DNA from: Mesorhizobium sp. B2-3-4
Lineage (GTDB): Bacteria; Pseudomonadota; Alphaproteobacteria; Rhizobiales; Rhizobiaceae
Assembly: GCF_006442315.1 (NCBI RefSeq)
Contig: NZ_VFVY01000011.1
Coordinates: 1 to 64,000 of the forward strand
Reading direction: 5' to 3'
DNA: 64,000 nucleotides
The stretch's first letter is position 1; the number at the start of each line of letters is the position of its first letter. The translations under genes were made by a program, and so were the position numbers. Below, one piece after another: positions 26,039 through 35,051 of the stretch. A model generated the notes under the pieces. That model made no database searches and was not told the origin of the DNA. It saw nothing but the letters and a program-made list of their open reading frames with translations.

Positions 26039-26866
26039 TTAACGCAGGCCTTCCATCTCGCGGATGCGCCGGGCGCCGTCGGCCTCGAGCTGCCTGGTAA
26101 CGGCGCCGATCAGTGTTTCGGCGACGACGAAAAGCGCCGCCGAGGAATCCCATGCGGAAGGCACGGCCGTTCTCCCGGCAATGACATGGCGGGCAAAGCG
26201 GGCGATGGGCGACAACCACTGGTCCGTGAACAGCACGATCTGAACGCCGCGCTGATGCGCTTTCTCGGCGAAGCGGACGAGACTGTCCTGGTAGCGCCTG
26301 ATGTCGAAGATTACCAGCACATCGCGCTTGCCCATATCGATCAGCCTGTCGCGCCACATGCTTTCCTGGCCTGCAAGATGGATGACGTCGGGCTGGATGA
26401 TGGCGAGGTGGGCGGCCATGTAGCGCGCCAGCGGGTCGGTGAACCGGCCGCCGATCAGGAAGGTCTTGCCGCGCCGTTCGGCCAGCCGGGTGGCGATGTC
26501 CGCGAGCTGCCTGTCCGACAGATGCCGGAAGGTCTCGCGCATATTGTCGAGCGTGGCTTCCAGCATCGGCGAGGCGCTGCCGCTGCCGGGCGAGGGCGGA
26601 TTGAGCGTGCGGATCGCCGGCGACTGCAATTGCGCCGCCAGTTCGTCCTGCAGGCTCGACTGGAATTCCGGATAGTTCTGGAAACCGAGCCGCGCGACAA
26701 AACGCAGGATCGTCGGCGACGAGACGCCGGCCGCTGCGGAAAATTCGGCGACCGTCTTCAGGCCGATCATCGGATAGCTGGCGATCAGCGTCTGCGCCGC
26801 GCGCCGTTCCCCCGCCGGCATGGTGCCGATACGATCGGCTATCAGTTCGGCAATGCTGGAAATCAT
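26039..26866 (-). CDS. MurR/RpiR-family transcriptional regulator
   Basis: A 275-residue regulator. The N-terminal HTH (AELIADRIGTMPAGERRAAQ, then KTVAEFSAAAGVSSPTILRF) is followed by a C-terminal SIS domain (about 120-260) with KTFLIGGRFTDPLARYMAAH and VLVIFDIRRYQDSLVRFAEK, which binds phosphosugars or other small effectors. GGGGAA precedes the ATG at 26866; the long open extension upstream is not coding. It diverges from the amidohydrolase-permease-ligase genes, which it probably controls. In many rhizobia RpiR regulators sit beside GS-like/amidohydrolase clusters. Confidence 0.9.
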   Translation of the reverse strand: MISSIAELIADRIGTMPAGERRAAQTLIASYPMIGLKTVAEFSAAAGVSSPTILRFVARLGFQNYPEFQSSLQDELAAQLQSPAIRTLNPPSPGSGSASPMLEATLDNMRETFRHLSDRQLADIATRLAERRGKTFLIGGRFTDPLARYMAAHLAIIQPDVIHLAGQESMWRDRLIDMGKRDVLVIFDIRRYQDSLVRFAEKAHQRGVQIVLFTDQWLSPIARFARHVIAGRTAVPSAWDSSAALFVVAETLIGAVTRQLEADGARRIREMEGLR

Positions 26867-26973
26867 TGTTTTCCCCACCTGTCGGCCTGGTCCAAGGTCT
26901 TTTGCGAGATCGCATTTGACAAAGCCGGACAAACTGTATGAAATCATCCGTAGGGACGCAATGACGCAAAATA

Positions 26974-26984
26974 CGTAACATACG
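26974..26984. promoter_or_regulatory. Candidate RpiR operator
   Basis: CGTAACATACG is an inverted repeat (CGTA, three-base centre, TACG) in the 147-base gap between the divergent rpiR-type gene and the amidohydrolase gene. Its position fits an operator for both promoters, but there is only one copy, so the call is tentative. Confidence 0.35.
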
Positions 26985-27013
26985 GTACAGCGCTCCCGGG
27001 GAACGGCAGGACT

Positions 27014-27811
27014 ATGGAGACAGCGCGGCCCGCCAGCCTTGCATCGTCTGGTACCGTGGGGGTGACGAACCCCGGCGGATCGAGCCCGTTCGTGCTGACC
27101 TGCGACCACGCCTCGAACTTCCTGCCGGCCGAATTCGGCACGCTGGGCCTCGCCGCCGAAGACCTTTCCCGCCACATCGCGTGGGATCCAGGCGCGCTGC
27201 CGGTGGCGTTGCGCATGGCGCAGGCCCTCGATGCCACTCTGGTCGAAACCCGAATTTCTCGCCTCGTCATCGACTGCAACCGTCCGCTCGACGCGCCGGA
27301 CCTGGTGCCGCCGGTCAGCGAGACCACGGCCATTCCTGGCAATGCCGGCCTGTCTGAGAAGCAGCGCGCGGCGCGGGTCGCCCTGTCATGGCAGCCGTTT
27401 CACGGCACCATCGAGCGCATCATCGAAGACAGGCTGGCGCGCGGCCAGGAGACCCGCCTGGTTTCCGTCCATTCCTTCACGCCGGTCTACAAGGGTCGCA
27501 ACCGGCCATGGCATATCGGCATCATCCACGATGACGACCGTCGGCTGGCGGCGCCGCTGATCGGGGCCTTGCGGCGGCTTGCCGGCGTCACGGTCGGTGT
27601 CAACGAACCTTACTCGCCTGCCGATCGCGTCTATTTCACGCTGGAACGGCATGCGCGCTCGCGCGGGCTGCCCTGCGCGATGATCGAAATCCGCAACGAT
27701 GAAATATCCGGCGAGACCGGGCAGCGGAAATGGGCGGATCTGCTCACAGGCATTTTTTCCAATCTGGAGCCCGAGGAGGCCAGGGGCTCCCGACAACGCG
27801 CAGTAGGATAG
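27014..27811 (+). CDS. N-formylglutamate-amidohydrolase-family protein
   Basis: A 265-residue zinc-dependent amidohydrolase. FVLTCDHASNFLPAEFGTLG carries the metal-binding D-H-A-S-N motif near residue 30, LVSVHSFTPVY the second His, and MIEIRNDEI the C-terminal motif. The family hydrolyses N-formylglutamate in histidine breakdown, but no hut genes are present. Its setting with a GS-like ligase and permease suggests cleavage of a gamma-glutamyl amide or another N-substituted glutamate. It is the first gene of a plus-strand operon divergent from the RpiR regulator. Confidence 0.87.
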   Translation: METARPASLASSGTVGVTNPGGSSPFVLTCDHASNFLPAEFGTLGLAAEDLSRHIAWDPGALPVALRMAQALDATLVETRISRLVIDCNRPLDAPDLVPPVSETTAIPGNAGLSEKQRAARVALSWQPFHGTIERIIEDRLARGQETRLVSVHSFTPVYKGRNRPWHIGIIHDDDRRLAAPLIGALRRLAGVTVGVNEPYSPADRVYFTLERHARSRGLPCAMIEIRNDEISGETGQRKWADLLTGIFSNLEPEEARGSRQRAVG

Positions 27812-27851
27812 TCAGTACAATCGGCCAGCTAAGAAATTAAGGGGACTTCCA

Positions 27852-29411
27852 ATGGCAGCACCGGGTTATACAGACGTCGACAAGGCGGAGGACGTAAAAC
27901 ACCTCCACAGCATGGGCTATGCCCAGGAACTGGAGCGGCGCCTCAGTCGCTTTTCGAACTTCGCGGTTTCCTTCTCCATCATCTGCATCCTGTCGGGCGG
28001 CATCAATTCGCTGGCCCAGGCAACGTCGGGCGCCGGCGGCATCGGCATCGGCATCGGTTGGCTGGTCGGCTGTTTCGTATCGCTGACCTTCGCCGTCGCC
28101 ATGTCGCAGATCAGCTCGGCCTATCCGACGGCCGGCGGCCTCTACCACTGGGGTTCGATCCTCGGCAATCGCGGCACGGGCTGGGTGACCGCGTGGCTCA
28201 ACCTGCTCGGCCTGATCACCGTGCTCGGCGCCATCAATGTCGGCACCTGGACGTTCTTCGTCGGCGCCTTCGGGCCGGCGCTGGGAATCGACGGCTCGCT
28301 GACCAACCAGATGATCTTCCTGGTCGTCATCACCGGCGCCCAGGCGCTGATCAACCATCTCGGCATCAAGCTGACGGCGAAGCTGACCGATTTCTCCGGC
28401 TATCTGATTTTCTTCGGCTCGATCCTGATCGCGGTCGTCTGCCTGTTCTGCGCGCAGACCTGGGAGTTCAGCCGTCTCTTCACCTTCCACAATTATTCGG
28501 GTGATGCCGGCGCCGGTGTGTGGCCGTCCGTCTCCAATGCCTGGGTGTTTGCCCTTGGCCTCTTGCTGCCGATCTATACGATCACCGGCTACGACGCTTC
28601 GGCGCACACGTCCGAGGAAACCATCAAGGCGGCTTCCTCGGTGCCGCGCGCCATGGTCATGTCGGTGATTTGGTCGGCCGTGTTCGGCTACCTGTTCCTG
28701 GCGGCCTTCGTGCTGATGATTCCGAACATGGACGATGCCGCCAAGCAGGGCTGGAACGTGTTCTTCTGGGCTTTCGACCAGCGCGTCCCGTCCGGCCTCA
28801 AGGAGTTCGTCTATCTCGTGGTGTTCGTCGCGCAGCTGCTGTGCGGCCTCGCCACGGTGACCTCGGCTTCGCGCATGATCTTCGCCTTCTCGCGTGACGG
28901 CGGCCTGCCGGGCTCCGCGGCGCTCGCCAAGGTCAGCCCGACCTATCGCACGCCGGTGGCTGCGATCTGGACGGCCTCGATCCTGTCGGTGCTGTTCGTC
29001 TGGGGCTCGACACTGGTCTCTGTCGCCGGCACCTCGGCCTACACCATCGTGGTGTCCTGCACCGTCATCTTCCTGTTCCTGTCCTTCACCGTACCGATCG
29101 TGCTCGGCATGCTGGCCTGGGGCACGCCGAAGTGGGACAAGATGGGTCCGTGGAACCTGGGACGCGGCATCTTCATGCTGTTCGCCTTCCTGTCGATCGT
29201 GTCGATGATCCTGATCTTCATCATCGGCATCCAGCCGCCGAACGACTGGGCGCTCTACATCACCGTCGGCTTCTTCGTCCTGACGGCGATCGTCTGGTTC
29301 GCCTTCGAACGCAACCGCTTCCAGGGCCCGCCGCTCGGCGACATCATCGCGGCCCGCCAGGCAGCCATCAAGGCAGCCGAACAGGCGGTCGGCGAGACGG
29401 GCGGCCACTGA
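27852..29411 (+). CDS. APC-superfamily amino-acid/amine permease
   Basis: A 519-residue permease with twelve hydrophobic segments. FSNFAVSFSIICILSGGINS in helix 1 and the following Gly-rich GAGGIGIGIGWLVG, plus FALGLLLPIYTITGYDASAH in helix 6, are the usual APC substrate-binding stretches of GABA/choline-type permeases (Bat1/UGA4-like). AAGGGGA precedes the ATG. It lies 40 bases after the amidohydrolase and before the GS-like ligase, so it is the probable importer of that pathway's amine or amino-acid substrate. Confidence 0.9.
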   Translation: MAAPGYTDVDKAEDVKHLHSMGYAQELERRLSRFSNFAVSFSIICILSGGINSLAQATSGAGGIGIGIGWLVGCFVSLTFAVAMSQISSAYPTAGGLYHWGSILGNRGTGWVTAWLNLLGLITVLGAINVGTWTFFVGAFGPALGIDGSLTNQMIFLVVITGAQALINHLGIKLTAKLTDFSGYLIFFGSILIAVVCLFCAQTWEFSRLFTFHNYSGDAGAGVWPSVSNAWVFALGLLLPIYTITGYDASAHTSEETIKAASSVPRAMVMSVIWSAVFGYLFLAAFVLMIPNMDDAAKQGWNVFFWAFDQRVPSGLKEFVYLVVFVAQLLCGLATVTSASRMIFAFSRDGGLPGSAALAKVSPTYRTPVAAIWTASILSVLFVWGSTLVSVAGTSAYTIVVSCTVIFLFLSFTVPIVLGMLAWGTPKWDKMGPWNLGRGIFMLFAFLSIVSMILIFIIGIQPPNDWALYITVGFFVLTAIVWFAFERNRFQGPPLGDIIAARQAAIKAAEQAVGETGGH

Positions 29412-29426
29412 TATCGATCATCAAGG

Positions 29427-29460
29427 CCATGGCCGGCATCGCGCCGGCCATGGTTTCGTT
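29427..29460 (+). terminator. Hairpin with T-rich tail between permease and ligase genes
   Basis: An eleven-base-pair perfect stem (arms 29427-29437 and 29443-29453) with a five-base loop is followed by TTTCGTTT. It lies between the permease stop and the ligase ATG, so it is an intrinsic terminator or a partial attenuator reducing expression of the downstream genes. Confidence 0.6.
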
Positions 29461-29496
29461 TCCCTTTCAACGACCAAGCGCTGGAGTGCCACAGGA

Positions 29497-30867
29497 ATGG
29501 CCGGAAATTTCTCGTTCGATCAATTGAAGAAAGCGGTCTCGAATGGCGAGATCGACACCGTGCTGGCCTGCATCGTCGACATGCAGGGTCGGCTGGCGGG
29601 AAAGCGGTTCCTGGCGCAATATTTCGTCGATTCCGCTCATGATGAAACGCATGGCTGCAACTATCTGCTGGCGGCCGACATCGATATGGAGCCGGTGCCG
29701 GGCTACAAGGCGGCAAGCTGGTCGAAAGGCTATGGCGACTTCGTCATGAAGCCGGACCTTGCGACGCTGCGGCGCATCCCATGGCTGGAAAAGACGGCGC
29801 TGGTGATCTGCGATGTGCTCGACCACCACACGCATGACGACCTGCCGCATTCGCCGCGCGCGATCCTCAAGAAGCAGGTCAAGCGGCTGACCGAGCGCGG
29901 CTATATCGGCTATTTCGCTTCCGAGCTCGAATTCTACCTGTTCAACGAGACCTACGATTCCGCACGCAAGAAACACTGGCAGGGCCTCGACACCGCGTCG
30001 CCCTATATCGGCGATTACCAGATTGGCATCACCACCAAGGAAGAAGGCGTCATGCGCCGGCTTCGCAACGAGATGGAAGCAGCCGGCATCCCGATCGAGA
30101 ATTCCAAGGGCGAATGGGGTCCGGGCCAGGAAGAGATCAATGTGCGCTATGCCGAGGCGCTCGACATGGCCGACCGTCACGTCATCCTGAAGAACGGCGC
30201 CAAGGAAATCGCCGAGTCGGAGGGCAAGGCGATCTCCTTCATGTCCAAATACAATTACGGGCTCGCCGGCAATTCCAGCCATATCCACAATTCGCTGTGG
30301 AGCGCCGACGGCAAGACGCCGCTCTTCTTCGACAGACAAGCCGAATGGACGCTATCGACGCTCGGCCAGCAGTGGGCGGCTGGGCAGTTGAAATACGCCA
30401 AGGAGTTCACCTGGTTCCTGGCGCCCTACATCAACTCCTACAAGCGCTTCCAGGCCGGCACCTTCGCGCCGACCAAGATCATGTGGAGCGAGGACAACCG
30501 CACCGCCGGCTTCCGACTCTGCGGTGAGGGTACCAAGGGCATCCGCATGGAGTGCCGCATCGGCGGCGCCGACCTCAACCCCTATCTCGCCTTCGCGGCA
30601 CTGATCGCGGCCGGTCTTGCCGGCATCGACGAGAAGCTCGAACTGCAGAAGCCGTTCGTCGGCGACGCTTACCAGGCCTCGCGCCTGCCTGAGATCCCCA
30701 AGACGCTGCGGGATGCGACTGAGACGCTGGCCAAATCGAAGATGCTGAAGCAGGCGCTCGGCGAGGACGTGCTGGAGCACTACGTGCACACGGCCAAATG
30801 GGAGCAGTTCGAATACGACCGCCGGATTACGGATTGGGAACTGCACAGAGGGTTCGAGCGGTATTAA
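29497..30867 (+). CDS. Glutamine-synthetase-family gamma-glutamyl-amide ligase
   Basis: A 456-residue GS-fold ligase. ASELEFYLFNETYDS (metal-binding ExE region) is near residue 150, EWGPGQEEINVRYAEALD near 208, SGNSSHIHNSLW-type motif (LAGNSSHIHNSLWSADGK) near 265 and the ATP/glutamate region GEGTKGIRMECRIGGADLNP near 345. It differs from housekeeping GlnA by lacking the adenylylation-loop style and by its catabolic context. Relatives such as PuuA, IpuC or GlnA4 join glutamate to amines. The proposed substrate is an amine or amino alcohol imported by the neighbouring permease. Confidence 0.88.
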   Translation: MAGNFSFDQLKKAVSNGEIDTVLACIVDMQGRLAGKRFLAQYFVDSAHDETHGCNYLLAADIDMEPVPGYKAASWSKGYGDFVMKPDLATLRRIPWLEKTALVICDVLDHHTHDDLPHSPRAILKKQVKRLTERGYIGYFASELEFYLFNETYDSARKKHWQGLDTASPYIGDYQIGITTKEEGVMRRLRNEMEAAGIPIENSKGEWGPGQEEINVRYAEALDMADRHVILKNGAKEIAESEGKAISFMSKYNYGLAGNSSHIHNSLWSADGKTPLFFDRQAEWTLSTLGQQWAAGQLKYAKEFTWFLAPYINSYKRFQAGTFAPTKIMWSEDNRTAGFRLCGEGTKGIRMECRIGGADLNPYLAFAALIAAGLAGIDEKLELQKPFVGDAYQASRLPEIPKTLRDATETLAKSKMLKQALGEDVLEHYVHTAKWEQFEYDRRITDWELHRGFERY

Positions 30868-30890
30868 ATAGCCGCGAATGTTGGCGCCGC

Positions 30891-31001
30891 CCTCATCCCT
30901 TTCCTCTTTCCGTGAAAACGGTGGAGGGGAAGCCGCCGGCGTTGGAGCACTTGCCTTCTTCCCGTCGCTGCACGGGAAGAAAGTGCCGCAGCGGGATGAG
31001 G
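30891..31001. repeat. Composite palindromic intergenic repeat (RIME/RPE-like)
   Basis: CCTCATCCC at 30891-30899 is matched by its reverse complement at 30993-31001, enclosing two more hairpins: arms 30904-30913/30918-30927 with a short loop, and TTCTTCCCGT/ACGGGAAGAA at 30956-30965/30972-30981. This is the usual build of short mosaic palindromic repeats dispersed in rhizobial genomes. It fills most of the gap between ligase and aldehyde dehydrogenase genes and could affect mRNA stability. Confidence 0.7.
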
Positions 31002-31055
31002 AATGGCTCCAGGCCAGATGATTTCGATTGTTAGAGAAGTGCGAGGACTTAAACG

Positions 31056-32444
31056 ATGACCGAAACGGTCAAACTCAAATCCCCCATCAACGGCTCGATC
31101 TACGCGGAGCGGCCGATCGCCACGGATCAGGCGGTCAGTGCCGCGGTCGAGCGCGCCAGGGCGGCGCAGGAGAAGTGGGCGCAGACGCCGATCGTCGAGC
31201 GCGGCAGATATATGCTTGCCATGCTCGAGGCACTGGTCGCCATGACCGATGAGATCGTGCCGGAGATCGCCTGGCAGATGGGGCGGCCGGTGCGTTATGG
31301 CGGCGAGTTCGGCGGCGTCAAGGAACGCACCAACTACATGGTCGAGATCGCCGAACAGGCGCTGAAATCCGTGCCGGCATCCAACCCGAAGGACGGCTTC
31401 CGCCGTTATGTGAAGAAGGATCCGCTCGGCGTGGTCATGGTGATCGCGCCGTGGAATTATCCTTATCTCACCGCCGTCAACACCATCGTGCCGGCGCTGA
31501 TGGCCGGCAACACCGTCATCCTCAAACATGCCGCGCAGACGCTGCTGGTCGGCGAGCGCTTCGCCCAGGCTTTCGAGAAGGCCGGCCTGCCCAAGGGTGT
31601 GTTCCAGAACATCGTGCTCAACCACGCCCAGACGGAGAAGCTGCTGGGATCGGGCAAGATCGATCATGTCAATTTCACCGGCTCGGTCGCTGGCGGCCGC
31701 GCCATCGAGAAGGCGGCGGCGGGCACTTTCATGACGCTCGGCCTCGAGCTCGGCGGCAAGGACCCAGCCTATGTGCTGCCAGACGCCAAGATGGATCATG
31801 CCGTGGCCAACCTCGTCGACGGCGCCTTCTTCAATTCCGGCCAGTGCTGCTGCGGCATCGAACGTGTCTATGTGCATGAGAAGGTCTATGACGAATTCGT
31901 CGAGGGCTTCATCGCCGAGACGAAGAACTATGTCGTCGGCAATCCGCTCGAGCAGGCGACGACGATGGGGCCGATGGCGCAGGCGCGCTTCGCCGATCTG
32001 ATCCGCGAGCAGAAGGCGGAGGCGCTGCGCAAGGGCGCCAGGGCGCACATCAACATGAAGGTGGCCCAGGACAAGGCAGGCTCGCCCTATCTGGCGCCCG
32101 AGGTGCTGACCGAAGTCGACCACCAGATGAGCGTCATGCGCGAGGAAAGCTTCGGCCCGATCGTCGGCATCATGAAGGTGCGCAACGACGAAGAGGCGAT
32201 CGCGCTGATGAACGACAGTCCCTATGGCCTGACGGCCTCGATCTGGACGCGCGACACCGAGCGGGCGATCGCGATCGGCGATCGCGTCGAGACCGGCACG
32301 GTGTTCATGAACCGTTGCGACTATCTCGATCCGGCGCTGGTCTGGACCGGCGTCAAGGACACTGGCAAGGGCGTTGCCCTGTCGGCGCTGGGCTATGACA
32401 ATCTGACCCGGCCGAAATCTTTCCACCTGCGCGAAGCCATCTGA
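31056..32444 (+). CDS. NAD(P)-dependent aldehyde dehydrogenase
   Basis: A 462-residue aldehyde dehydrogenase. VVMVIAPWNYPYLTAVNTIV is the cofactor-domain motif, TLGLELGGKDPAYVL gives the general-base Glu near residue 232, and FFNSGQCCCGIERVYVHE has the catalytic Cys within C-C-C near 266. It oxidises an aldehyde to the acid. With the ligase upstream and the Fe-alcohol dehydrogenase downstream it fits oxidation of a gamma-glutamyl amino-aldehyde, though other small aldehydes remain possible. Confidence 0.92.
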   Translation: MTETVKLKSPINGSIYAERPIATDQAVSAAVERARAAQEKWAQTPIVERGRYMLAMLEALVAMTDEIVPEIAWQMGRPVRYGGEFGGVKERTNYMVEIAEQALKSVPASNPKDGFRRYVKKDPLGVVMVIAPWNYPYLTAVNTIVPALMAGNTVILKHAAQTLLVGERFAQAFEKAGLPKGVFQNIVLNHAQTEKLLGSGKIDHVNFTGSVAGGRAIEKAAAGTFMTLGLELGGKDPAYVLPDAKMDHAVANLVDGAFFNSGQCCCGIERVYVHEKVYDEFVEGFIAETKNYVVGNPLEQATTMGPMAQARFADLIREQKAEALRKGARAHINMKVAQDKAGSPYLAPEVLTEVDHQMSVMREESFGPIVGIMKVRNDEEAIALMNDSPYGLTASIWTRDTERAIAIGDRVETGTVFMNRCDYLDPALVWTGVKDTGKGVALSALGYDNLTRPKSFHLREAI

Positions 32445-32462
32445 TTTTTCGAAAGACAAGAC

Positions 32463-33635
32463 ATGTCCAAGCTGATCTCCAAATGGAACTATCCCACCAC
32501 CGTCCGTTTCGGCGCCGGCCGCATCAAGGAACTGCCTGATGTTCTGGCGGCCACCGGCATCAAGCGGCCATTGTTCGTGACGGATCCGGGTTTGGCGAAA
32601 CTGCCGGTCGTGGCCTCGACGCTCAAAATCCTCGACGACGCCAAGGTTCCTTATGGCGTGTTCTCCGAGGTGCGGCCGAACCCGGTCGAGTCGAACCTCA
32701 CCGCCGGCATCGCCGTGTTCAAGAAGGGCAAGCATGACGGCGTCATCGCCTTCGGCGGCGGCTCGGCGCTCGACCTCGGCAAGCTGATCGCCTTCCAGGC
32801 GGGACAGACGCGGCCGGTGTGGGATTTCGAGGATGTCGGCGACTGGTGGACGCGCGCCAATTCGGAAGCGATCGCGCCGATCATCGCCGTGCCGACCACG
32901 GCCGGCACCGGGTCGGAAGTCGGCCGCGCCGGCGTCATCACCAATGAGGAGACCCACACCAAGAAGGTCATCTTCCATCCCAAGCTTCTGCCGGCCATCG
33001 TCATCGCCGATCCGGAACTGTCGGTCGGTATGCCGGGCTTCATCACCGCCGGCACCGGAATGGACGCGCTCGCCCATTGCCTGGAAGCCTATTGCGCACC
33101 CGGTTATCATCCTATGGCCGACGGCATTGCGGTGGAAGGCATCAGGCTCGTCTTCGAGAACCTGCCCAGGGCCTTTGCCAACGGCAAGGACCTCGTCGCC
33201 CGCGCCCACATGATGAGCGCCGCGGCCATGGGGGCCACCGCCTTCCAGAAGGGACTCGGCGCCATTCACTCGCTGTCGCATCCGGTCGGCGCGCTCTACG
33301 ACACCCATCACGGCATGACCAATGCGGTGTTCATGCCCTATGTGCTGGCCTTCAACCGGGACTCCATCGAGGAGCGCATTGGCCGGCTCTCGGCCTATTG
33401 CGGCATCAAGGGCGGCTTCGACGGCTTCGCCAAGGCTATTATCAAGCTGCGCAAGGAATTGAAGGTGCCGCACGCGCTGCCGGGCCTGATCAAGGGGCTC
33501 GACATGGACAAGAAGCGCAAGAGCCTGATCGCCGACATGGCGGTGGTCGACCCGACCGCTGGCGGCAATCCGGTCAAGCTGACCAAGAAGGCGGCGCTGA
33601 CCTTGCTCGAAAACGCCATCGCCGGGACGGTCTGA
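32463..33635 (+). CDS. Iron-containing alcohol dehydrogenase
   Basis: A 390-residue group-III alcohol dehydrogenase. VRFGAGRIKELPDVL opens the NAD domain; GVIAFGGGSALDLGKLIAFQ is the GGGS motif near residue 96; TTAGTGSEVGRAGVIT follows; metal ligands are in TGMDALAHCLEAYCAPGYHP (Asp/His) and in KGLGAIHSLSHPVGALYDTH (His-x3-His plus His). Group III enzymes interconvert short alcohols and aldehydes. It lies 18 bases after the aldehyde dehydrogenase and gives the set an alcohol-aldehyde-acid series. Confidence 0.93.
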   Translation: MSKLISKWNYPTTVRFGAGRIKELPDVLAATGIKRPLFVTDPGLAKLPVVASTLKILDDAKVPYGVFSEVRPNPVESNLTAGIAVFKKGKHDGVIAFGGGSALDLGKLIAFQAGQTRPVWDFEDVGDWWTRANSEAIAPIIAVPTTAGTGSEVGRAGVITNEETHTKKVIFHPKLLPAIVIADPELSVGMPGFITAGTGMDALAHCLEAYCAPGYHPMADGIAVEGIRLVFENLPRAFANGKDLVARAHMMSAAAMGATAFQKGLGAIHSLSHPVGALYDTHHGMTNAVFMPYVLAFNRDSIEERIGRLSAYCGIKGGFDGFAKAIIKLRKELKVPHALPGLIKGLDMDKKRKSLIADMAVVDPTAGGNPVKLTKKAALTLLENAIAGTV

Positions 33636-33805
33636 GGCCGGTTTCGCGGGCGCGAAAATTTGATCGGGAAACGAGGGGAAAGGAAAGGGGAAGCGGGCGA
33701 ACACGGGCAAATTAATGATTAGCCGGAAAATTAAGTGGCGGCTAATTGCTACAGCCCGTTAAAAAGAGTTAACTTTTCGCGCTGCTGGCGGCTGGTTTCA
33801 CAAAG

Positions 33806-33823
33806 CTTTCATCTGGCTGTCAC
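33806..33823 (+). promoter_or_regulatory. PHO-box-like PhoB site
   Basis: CTTTCATCTGGCTGTCAC is two seven-base direct repeats (CTTTCAT and CTGTCAC) separated by four bases, each one base from the PHO-box consensus CTGTCAT with the normal 11-base period. It lies 58 bases upstream of the binding-protein ATG, which is the usual position for PhoB activation under phosphate limitation. Confidence 0.6.
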
Positions 33824-33880
33824 ACGAAAACGATACCGCATCGCAGGCGTCCAACGGCGCCAGTTCAACGGAGAGAACAC

Positions 33881-34987
33881 ATGTTCAAATTCACGGGGAA
33901 GGTGCTTTCCCTTTCGGCCGCGACCCTGATGGTGTCGTCGGTGATTTCGTCCGCGGGTTCGCTGGACGATCTCGTCAAGGCCGCGAAGGCTGAAGGCCAG
34001 CTCACCACCATCGCCTTGCCGCATGACTGGTGCGGTTATGGCGACGTCATCGCCGGCTTCAAGGCGAAGTATCCCGAAATCACCATCAACGAGCTCAACC
34101 CCGACGCCGGTTCGGGCGACGAAGTCGAGGCGATCAAGGCCAACAAGGACAATAAAGGCCCGCAGGCTCCCGACGTCATCGACGTCGGCCTGTCCTTCGG
34201 CCCGACCGCCAAGGCCGACGGCCTGTTGATGCCTTACAAGGTGTCGACCTGGGATTCGATCCCGGACAGCGCCAAGGATGCCGACGGCGCCTGGTATGGT
34301 GACTATTACGGCGTTCTCTCGTTCATGGTGAACAAGGACCTGATCAAGGAATCGCCGAAGGACTGGGCCGATCTCCTGAAGCCGGAATTTGCCAACGCCG
34401 TCGCCGTCGCCGGTGATCCGCGCGCGTCGAACCAGGCCATCCAGGCGGTCTATGCCGCTGGCCTGTCGTCGGGTGCCGCCGCTGGTGAAGCCGCCGGCAC
34501 CGCCGGCCTCGAGTTCTTCAAGAAGCTCAACGCCGCCGGCAATTTCGTTCCGGTCGTCGGCAAGCCCGCGACGCTGGCCCAGGGCCAGACGCCGATCCTG
34601 ATCAACTGGGATTACAACGCGCTCGCCGGCCGCGACACGCTGAAGGGCAACCCGCCCGTCGACGTCGTCGTGCCGAAGACCGGCGTTGTCGCCGGCGTCT
34701 ACGTGCAGGCGATCAGCGCCTACGCGCCGCATCCGAACGCAGCCAAGCTGTGGATGGAATATCTCTATTCCGACGAAGGCCAGATCGGCTGGCTGAAGGG
34801 CTATTGCCACCCGATCCGCTTCAACGATCTCGCCAAGAACGGCAAGATCCCGGCGGACGTGCTGGCCAAGCTGCCGCCGGCGGAAGCCTATGCCTCGGCC
34901 GCGTTCCCGACACTCGACGAGCAGGGCAAGGCCAAGGAAGCCATCAGCAAGAACTGGGACGCCGTTGTCGGCGCCAACGTCAAGTAA
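33881..34987 (+). CDS. ABC importer periplasmic binding protein
   Basis: A 368-residue substrate-binding protein with an N-terminal signal peptide (about residues 1-24, ending SSVISSAG). LTTIALPHDWCGYGDVIAGF, ITINELNPDAGSGDEVEAIK and DVIDVGLSFGPTAKADGLL show the type-II binding fold of the Fe(III)/spermidine/2-aminoethylphosphonate cluster. GGAGA precedes the ATG. It heads a complete importer operon (binding protein, two permeases, ATPase). The PHO-box-like site favours a phosphorus compound such as 2-aminoethylphosphonate, while the amine genes upstream would favour a polyamine; the sequence does not decide. Confidence 0.86.
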   Translation: MFKFTGKVLSLSAATLMVSSVISSAGSLDDLVKAAKAEGQLTTIALPHDWCGYGDVIAGFKAKYPEITINELNPDAGSGDEVEAIKANKDNKGPQAPDVIDVGLSFGPTAKADGLLMPYKVSTWDSIPDSAKDADGAWYGDYYGVLSFMVNKDLIKESPKDWADLLKPEFANAVAVAGDPRASNQAIQAVYAAGLSSGAAAGEAAGTAGLEFFKKLNAAGNFVPVVGKPATLAQGQTPILINWDYNALAGRDTLKGNPPVDVVVPKTGVVAGVYVQAISAYAPHPNAAKLWMEYLYSDEGQIGWLKGYCHPIRFNDLAKNGKIPADVLAKLPPAEAYASAAFPTLDEQGKAKEAISKNWDAVVGANVK

Positions 34988-35000
34988 GGTTTGAAATCCA

Positions 35001-35024
35001 CCGGGCGGCCGCGAGGCCGCCCGG
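35001..35024 (+). repeat. Intercistronic hairpin after binding-protein gene
   Basis: A perfect ten-base-pair GC-rich stem (arms 35001-35010 and 35015-35024) with a GCGA tetraloop and no U-tract sits just after the binding-protein stop. Such hairpins protect the 3' end of binding-protein mRNA and allow higher expression than the permease genes. Confidence 0.65.
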
Positions 35025-35051
35025 CCTTCCCTCGAAGACGGTAGCCGGCGC

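Noticed and set aside
30864..33710. 948-codon minus-strand open frame opposite the aldehyde and Fe-alcohol dehydrogenase genes
   Set aside because: Same reason: composition is Arg/His/Asp/Gly-rich shadow coding, and the plus-strand genes show catalytic motifs.
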